Source of the DNA: Mangrovibacterium diazotrophicum
GTDB taxonomy: Bacteria; Bacteroidota; Bacteroidia; Bacteroidales; Prolixibacteraceae
Direction: 5' to 3'
Assembly: GCF_003610535.1 (NCBI RefSeq)
Contig: NZ_RAPN01000001.1
Span: forward strand, 1,785,320 to 1,849,319
Length of the DNA stretch: 64,000 nt
Numbering within the stretch: position 1 is the stretch's first letter; every line of letters begins with the position of its first letter. The notes under the pieces are model-generated. The model made no database searches and was not told the DNA's origin. It saw nothing but the letters and a program-made list of their open reading frames with translations. A program made the translations under genes and the position numbers. Of the stretch, positions 61,011 to 64,000 are shown in pieces.

Positions 61011-61583
61011 ATGAAAGTAGGTCTCTATTTCGGCACATTCAATCCCATTCACATCGGGCACATGGCCATTGCCAACTACATGCTCGACTTTACCGAAATT
61101 GAGAAATTGTGGTTCATTGTTAGTCCGCAGAATCCCTTCAAAAATAAAAAACATTTGCTGGACGATTATCAGCGCCTGGAAATGGTGAACAGGGCAATCG
61201 ACGACGACTACCGGTTTTCAGCTAATTCAATTGAATTCGGCTTGCCCAAACCGTCTTACACGATCGATACGCTGGCTCACCTGCAGGAGAAGTACCCGCA
61301 GCATGAATTTTTGCTGATCATGGGTTCCGACAACCTCGAGTTTCTGCACAAATGGAAAAACTACGAACAACTTCTGGCGAACTACCGGATTTTAGTATAC
61401 CCGCGGCCCGGATTTGATCCAAATAACTGGGCGAGCTTCGAAAACATCCAACTCGTTGATGCCCCTTTAATGGAGGTTTCTGCTTCGTTTATCCGGAATT
61501 CAATAAAAGAGGGCAAAAACGTCCGCCATTTCCTACCCTACAAAACATGGCAATACCTGAGCGAAATGAATTTTTACAAATAG
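61011..61583 (+). CDS. nadD: nicotinate-nucleotide adenylyltransferase
   Basis: Cytoplasmic enzyme of 190 residues that makes deamido-NAD from nicotinate mononucleotide and ATP. The nucleotidyltransferase motif is GTFNPIHIGHMAIANYM (about 8-24), with SPQNPFKNKK, the substrate loop MGSDNLEFLHKW and the C-terminal VSASFIRNSI (the ISSTxIR equivalent). The order yicC-gmk-nadD is common in Bacteroidota. Confidence 0.95.
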   Translation: MKVGLYFGTFNPIHIGHMAIANYMLDFTEIEKLWFIVSPQNPFKNKKHLLDDYQRLEMVNRAIDDDYRFSANSIEFGLPKPSYTIDTLAHLQEKYPQHEFLLIMGSDNLEFLHKWKNYEQLLANYRILVYPRPGFDPNNWASFENIQLVDAPLMEVSASFIRNSIKEGKNVRHFLPYKTWQYLSEMNFYK

Positions 61584-61621
61584 CATTCCGGTCAGGTATC
61601 ACTATAAATCAATCGATATTT

Positions 61622-62221
61622 TTATTGTTTTGCCACACCGATCACACCAATCGCAACGCGGGCTCCAGCCGCTCCTGTTGGTTGTGAAACCAAATCATCT
61701 TCATCAGCATGCACAATAATTCCGCGTCCCAGGATTGATTCAGGACCGGCAAAGGTCATCGATGGGTAAGTTACTTCATAAATCGCAACGCCTTCGGCAT
61801 TGGCTTCCAGGTTACCCAAATCGCCAACGTGTCTCATTTCGCCGGTTGGCGCACCATGATCGTGGCCTTCAGGATTGAAGTGACCGCCTGCTGAAGTACC
61901 ATCAGGTGCAGTCAAATCGCCAAATTGGTGAATGTGGAAACCATGTTTACCCGGTGTCAAACCGGAAACTTCTGCTTTCACGACCACACCGCCATCGGTT
62001 TTGGTAAACGTCACCGTTCCCGATACCGTATTTCCTTCGGTCGGTTGCAACACACAAATCGCTTTTTCAACTCCGTTATCAGCCGGAGCAGGCATCACTT
62101 TATCGTGCATAACCATGTCGTGATCATGATCCGCCGGCTTTGTACCCGACGTACATGCCTGAGCGACCAACAATAGCATCGTTCCCCAAAAACTTAATTT
62201 TACTAATCTTCTGTTATTCAT
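61622..62221 (-). CDS. sodC: Cu/Zn superoxide dismutase lipoprotein
   Basis: Envelope enzyme of 199 residues that dismutates superoxide. Signal with lipid Cys23 (LLLVAQAC), then a His/Asp-rich stretch (DHDHDMVMHD) that may bind metal. Copper and zinc ligands are present: His96 and His98 (GFHIHQFGD), His114 (GGHFNPEGH), His122, His131 (RHVGDLGN) with Asp134, and His171 (VHADEDDL). The two cysteines of the conserved disulfide are absent: Leu103 and Ile191 occupy the positions, and only Cys56 remains besides the lipid Cys. Single gene, likely protection against external superoxide. Confidence 0.92.
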   Translation of the reverse strand: MNNRRLVKLSFWGTMLLLVAQACTSGTKPADHDHDMVMHDKVMPAPADNGVEKAICVLQPTEGNTVSGTVTFTKTDGGVVVKAEVSGLTPGKHGFHIHQFGDLTAPDGTSAGGHFNPEGHDHGAPTGEMRHVGDLGNLEANAEGVAIYEVTYPSMTFAGPESILGRGIIVHADEDDLVSQPTGAAGARVAIGVIGVAKQ

Positions 62222-62256
62222 TTTCTCAGCTTTTTAATTTATGATGAAAACTGTGT

Positions 62257-63111
62257 CTAATTCGCATCGTAGTTGGAATATAAAACCGGACAATCGCTGG
62301 ATTTCAGAAGCTTCCGGATCAATTCCTTTTTAAACAATTTGCTCCAGAAACCCTTTTTTTCTTCGACCACAGCAACCAGGCTGGGCGACAAAATCCGGGC
62401 ATGGTCAATGAACTCATCGTCAAAATTGCCTTCTTGCAAGACCTTATAATTAACAGTTGCCTTCGGAAATAGTTGATCAATATCCATCAACGTTGTCATT
62501 TCTTTCTCGCCTTTTCTCTCAGGTCTCCCCAGTAAATTCACAACTGGTAGAAAATGATTGAGTAAACAGGCCAAGTGGTTAATTCCATCTTTCTCCTCGT
62601 TGGTAAATCCGGTTGGAATCAGGATTGAACTGTACGGAACAAATTGCTCTCCGGCCGGTACAAACAAGCAAAGACCGCTAAAAGTTTGACTGATGTCGAT
62701 CGTTTCTTTCTGCGAATCGAAAATATAATTGTCGGGCGTTTTGCTCATCACAAAAATCGAATCCGGATACTCTTCGGCGATCGTTTTCAACCTATTCTCA
62801 ATACTATCGATACGCAAATCCAGCTCCCACTTCAGCGGGTAGTTCAAACGGGAAATCTCATGACTCAAAAAGTCATCGAGCTCCTGTTTGCTCTGTTCCA
62901 ATTCCTTACGATAAAATTCATCCGCCAATTGCTTTTCGCCCGGTGAAATACTCGACGAATCGGCAACGACACTTGGTACAGCTTGTTGCACCCGTGGGTC
63001 TACTACGTGAACCAAAATCACTTCAGCTTCCAAATACTTCGCCATATTCAGGCCATATGGGATAATACTCTCATGGTCTCCTTTAATATCATTTACAATT
63101 ACAATTTTCAT
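62257..63111 (-). CDS. universal stress protein, tandem UspA-like domains
   Basis: Cytoplasmic protein of 284 residues with two Usp-like halves. The first has MKIVIVNDIKGDHESIIPYGLNMAKYLEAEVILVHVVD at its N terminus (given in part: MKIVIVNDIKGDHESIIPYG), the second starts near PYSSILIPTGFTNEEKDGIN. The usual ATP-binding GxxGxxxxGS signature is not visible, so nucleotide binding is uncertain. A helical insert (residues about 50-90) is rich in Glu, Gln and Ser. It lies upstream of sodC on the same strand with a 35-bp gap, and the two may be cotranscribed as stress genes. Confidence 0.78.
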   Translation of the reverse strand: MKIVIVNDIKGDHESIIPYGLNMAKYLEAEVILVHVVDPRVQQAVPSVVADSSSISPGEKQLADEFYRKELEQSKQELDDFLSHEISRLNYPLKWELDLRIDSIENRLKTIAEEYPDSIFVMSKTPDNYIFDSQKETIDISQTFSGLCLFVPAGEQFVPYSSILIPTGFTNEEKDGINHLACLLNHFLPVVNLLGRPERKGEKEMTTLMDIDQLFPKATVNYKVLQEGNFDDEFIDHARILSPSLVAVVEEKKGFWSKLFKKELIRKLLKSSDCPVLYSNYDAN

Positions 63112-63374
63112 AGCTTCTAATTTCTATTTGCTCTTTAAAATGCAACCCTCGTTCCGGATCAGGCGACAAGCACGCAAAATGCTAATTATCTGCAAATTAA
63201 ATCCGAGCACATTCAAACAACACCTGATTTACTCTGGGGAAAATTTGAGAAATCGAAGAGTATTTTCCACAACTCATCCACTTTGGCAAACTTGTATCCC
63301 ATCCTGTTGTTTTATAACAGGCGCTATAATTATTCTAAATAGCAGCCACACCGAACAACAGATGTAGATATTTG

Positions 63375-63382
63375 TATATTTG
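63375..63382 (+). promoter_or_regulatory. -7 promoter box of the Moco riboswitch transcript
   Basis: TATATTTG fits TAnnTTTG. The predicted start point is about 63388, right at the 5' edge of the riboswitch. The spacer 63112-63374 shows nothing else of note. Confidence 0.6.
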
Positions 63383-63387
63383 TGTTC

Positions 63388-63530
63388 AGACTCCGAGTTT
63401 AATAAAGCTAAGTGCCAGGCATAAGTTTTTTAAACCGATGGGTTAAACCGGAAACGGTTTGGCCTCCCGATTTCACCAGGGGGTGAATGACTTTGGAAAG
63501 GAGAAAATCACGGCTCGAATTAAATAGTAT
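63388..63530 (+). ncRNA. probable Moco (molybdenum cofactor) riboswitch
   Basis: A structured leader of about 140 nt directly before a MobB-like gene. Conserved-looking blocks in order: CTCCGAG, AGTGCCAGGC, CCGATGGG, a hairpin AAACCG-GAAA-CGGTTT with GNRA tetraloop (63445-63460), GGCCTCCC, a hairpin TTCACC / GGTGAA (63472-63487), GGAAAGGAGAAAA and CACGGCTCGAA. I recall these blocks from the Moco motif. A terminator hairpin separates it from the ATG, giving transcriptional control. Tungsten-cofactor sensing is also possible. Confidence 0.75.
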
Positions 63531-63545
63531 AAATTGCCTGAGATT

Positions 63546-63583
63546 CCCCTTTTCATGAAATTTGAAACGGGGTTTTTCTTTTT
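63546..63583 (+). terminator. riboswitch-controlled terminator
   Basis: CCCC (63546-63549) pairs with GGGG (63569-63572), with an inner TTTCA / TGAAA pair, followed by TTTTTCTTTTT ending four bases before the start codon. It is the expression platform of the riboswitch. Confidence 0.88.
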
Positions 63584-63587
63584 AGAC

Positions 63588-64000
63588 ATGAAACAAAATT
63601 GGGCAAATATATTATTGGTGGCAGGTTCCGGACAAAACTCCGGCAAGACAACTTTTATCTGTCAGTTGGTCGAAAAGTTATCCGGCCATAAGCCAATCAC
63701 CGTCAAAGTATCCTCGCATTTTTACGATCCGACACCCGGATTAAAAATTCTGGCTGAAGACACCAACTTTCAGCTATTTGAGGAAACGAACCGCGAAACA
63801 AACAAAGACAGCTCATTGTACCTGCAAAACGGTGCACACCGCTCGTTTTACATCCAGGCGAAGGACAAACAACTGGAGCTCGCTTTCATGGCGCTGCTCC
63901 CCTACTTGGAGGCGAACGAGCCCATTATCATTGAATCGGCAGCGATGCATCATGTAATTGATGCCGGCTTATTTGTTTTTGTACTTCGCGAAAATGCAGA
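63588..64000 (+). CDS. mobB: MobB-like P-loop GTPase of molybdopterin cofactor biosynthesis, 3' partial
   Basis: At least 137 residues, running off the right edge of the window. ATG 63588 begins MKQNWANILLVAGSGQNSGK, with a P-loop GSGQNSGKTT at about 13-22, followed by FICQLVEKLSGHKPITVKVS. The fold and the P-loop type fit MobB-like proteins that help convert molybdopterin to the bis-MGD cofactor. The riboswitch and terminator directly upstream support the pathway. The rest of the gene, and any neighbouring moa/mob genes, lie outside the window. Confidence 0.75.
   Translation, partial: MKQNWANILLVAGSGQNSGKTTFICQLVEKLSGHKPITVKVSSHFYDPTPGLKILAEDTNFQLFEETNRETNKDSSLYLQNGAHRSFYIQAKDKQLELAFMALLPYLEANEPIIIESAAMHHVIDAGLFVFVLRENA

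Overview
The window looks like a chromosomal segment of a Bacteroidota bacterium, most likely an environmental member of the Marinilabiliales/Prolixibacteraceae type; the family-level placement is inference. Supporting features are two TonB-dependent receptors with carboxypeptidase-like N domains, a FecR/ECF sigma cell-surface signalling locus, many lipoproteins, DUF1080, DUF4382 and PL10 proteins, the general absence of strong Shine-Dalgarno sites, and repeated promoters of the Bacteroidota type (TAnnTTTG, in two places with TTG 20 bp upstream). No rRNA, intact tRNA, CRISPR array or complete insertion sequence was seen.

Layout. 1-4.1 kb: the end of 6-phosphogluconolactonase, a DUF1801 protein, an alpha/beta hydrolase, and a PafA-like phosphatase homologue whose active site is largely lost. 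4.2-6.8 kb: a sugar MFS transporter and a LacI regulator, convergent around a terminator and linked by two matching LacI-type operators. 7-11.2 kb: D-lactate dehydrogenase, MarC, an ABC-F ATPase and an Mth938-like protein. 11.2-12.3 kb: an AT-rich island with an orphan CHAT/caspase-like gene. 12.3-14.7 kb: a PL10 pectate lyase and a trans-sulfuration enzyme. 14.9-21.8 kb: two paralogous membrane-bound AraC-TPR regulators, each followed by secreted or lipoprotein genes whose upstream regions share a two-part motif. 21.9-25.9 kb: a lysine-degradation operon (alpha-aminoadipic semialdehyde dehydrogenase, saccharopine dehydrogenase, DUF1338 2-oxoadipate dioxygenase).

26-36.5 kb: a RelE-type toxin-antitoxin pair, a POT-like transporter, an unusual zinc-ribbon SDR protein, two translationally coupled DUF1080 lipoproteins, a TRIC-family channel, and an iron-uptake pair (PepSY protein and siderophore-type receptor). 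37.5-44.9 kb: a complete YbhGFSR-like efflux operon (TetR, TolC, HlyD, two ATPases, two permeases) behind a TetR promoter flanked by two operators. 45-50 kb: an orphan CHASE4-type histidine kinase, a flotillin/NfeD pair and a DMT transporter. 50.3-56.7 kb: an ECF sigma / FecR / TonB receptor / second FecR / DUF4382 lipoprotein operon bracketed by two exact 34-bp direct repeats, each followed by a hairpin. 57.7-61.6 kb: housekeeping genes mnmA, yicC, gmk and nadD, with a four-helix-bundle (IVP-like) gene between yicC and gmk framed by 17-bp inverted repeats. 61.6-64 kb: a Cu/Zn superoxide dismutase lipoprotein, a universal stress protein, and a probable Moco riboswitch with terminator in front of a truncated MobB-like gene.

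The least ordinary parts are the bracketed sigma/FecR locus, the twin AraC-TPR regulators with their shared upstream motif, the phosphatase homologue with a degraded active site, and the lone CHAT-like gene. Calls rest on reading the sequence and on remembered family motifs; no database search was run.
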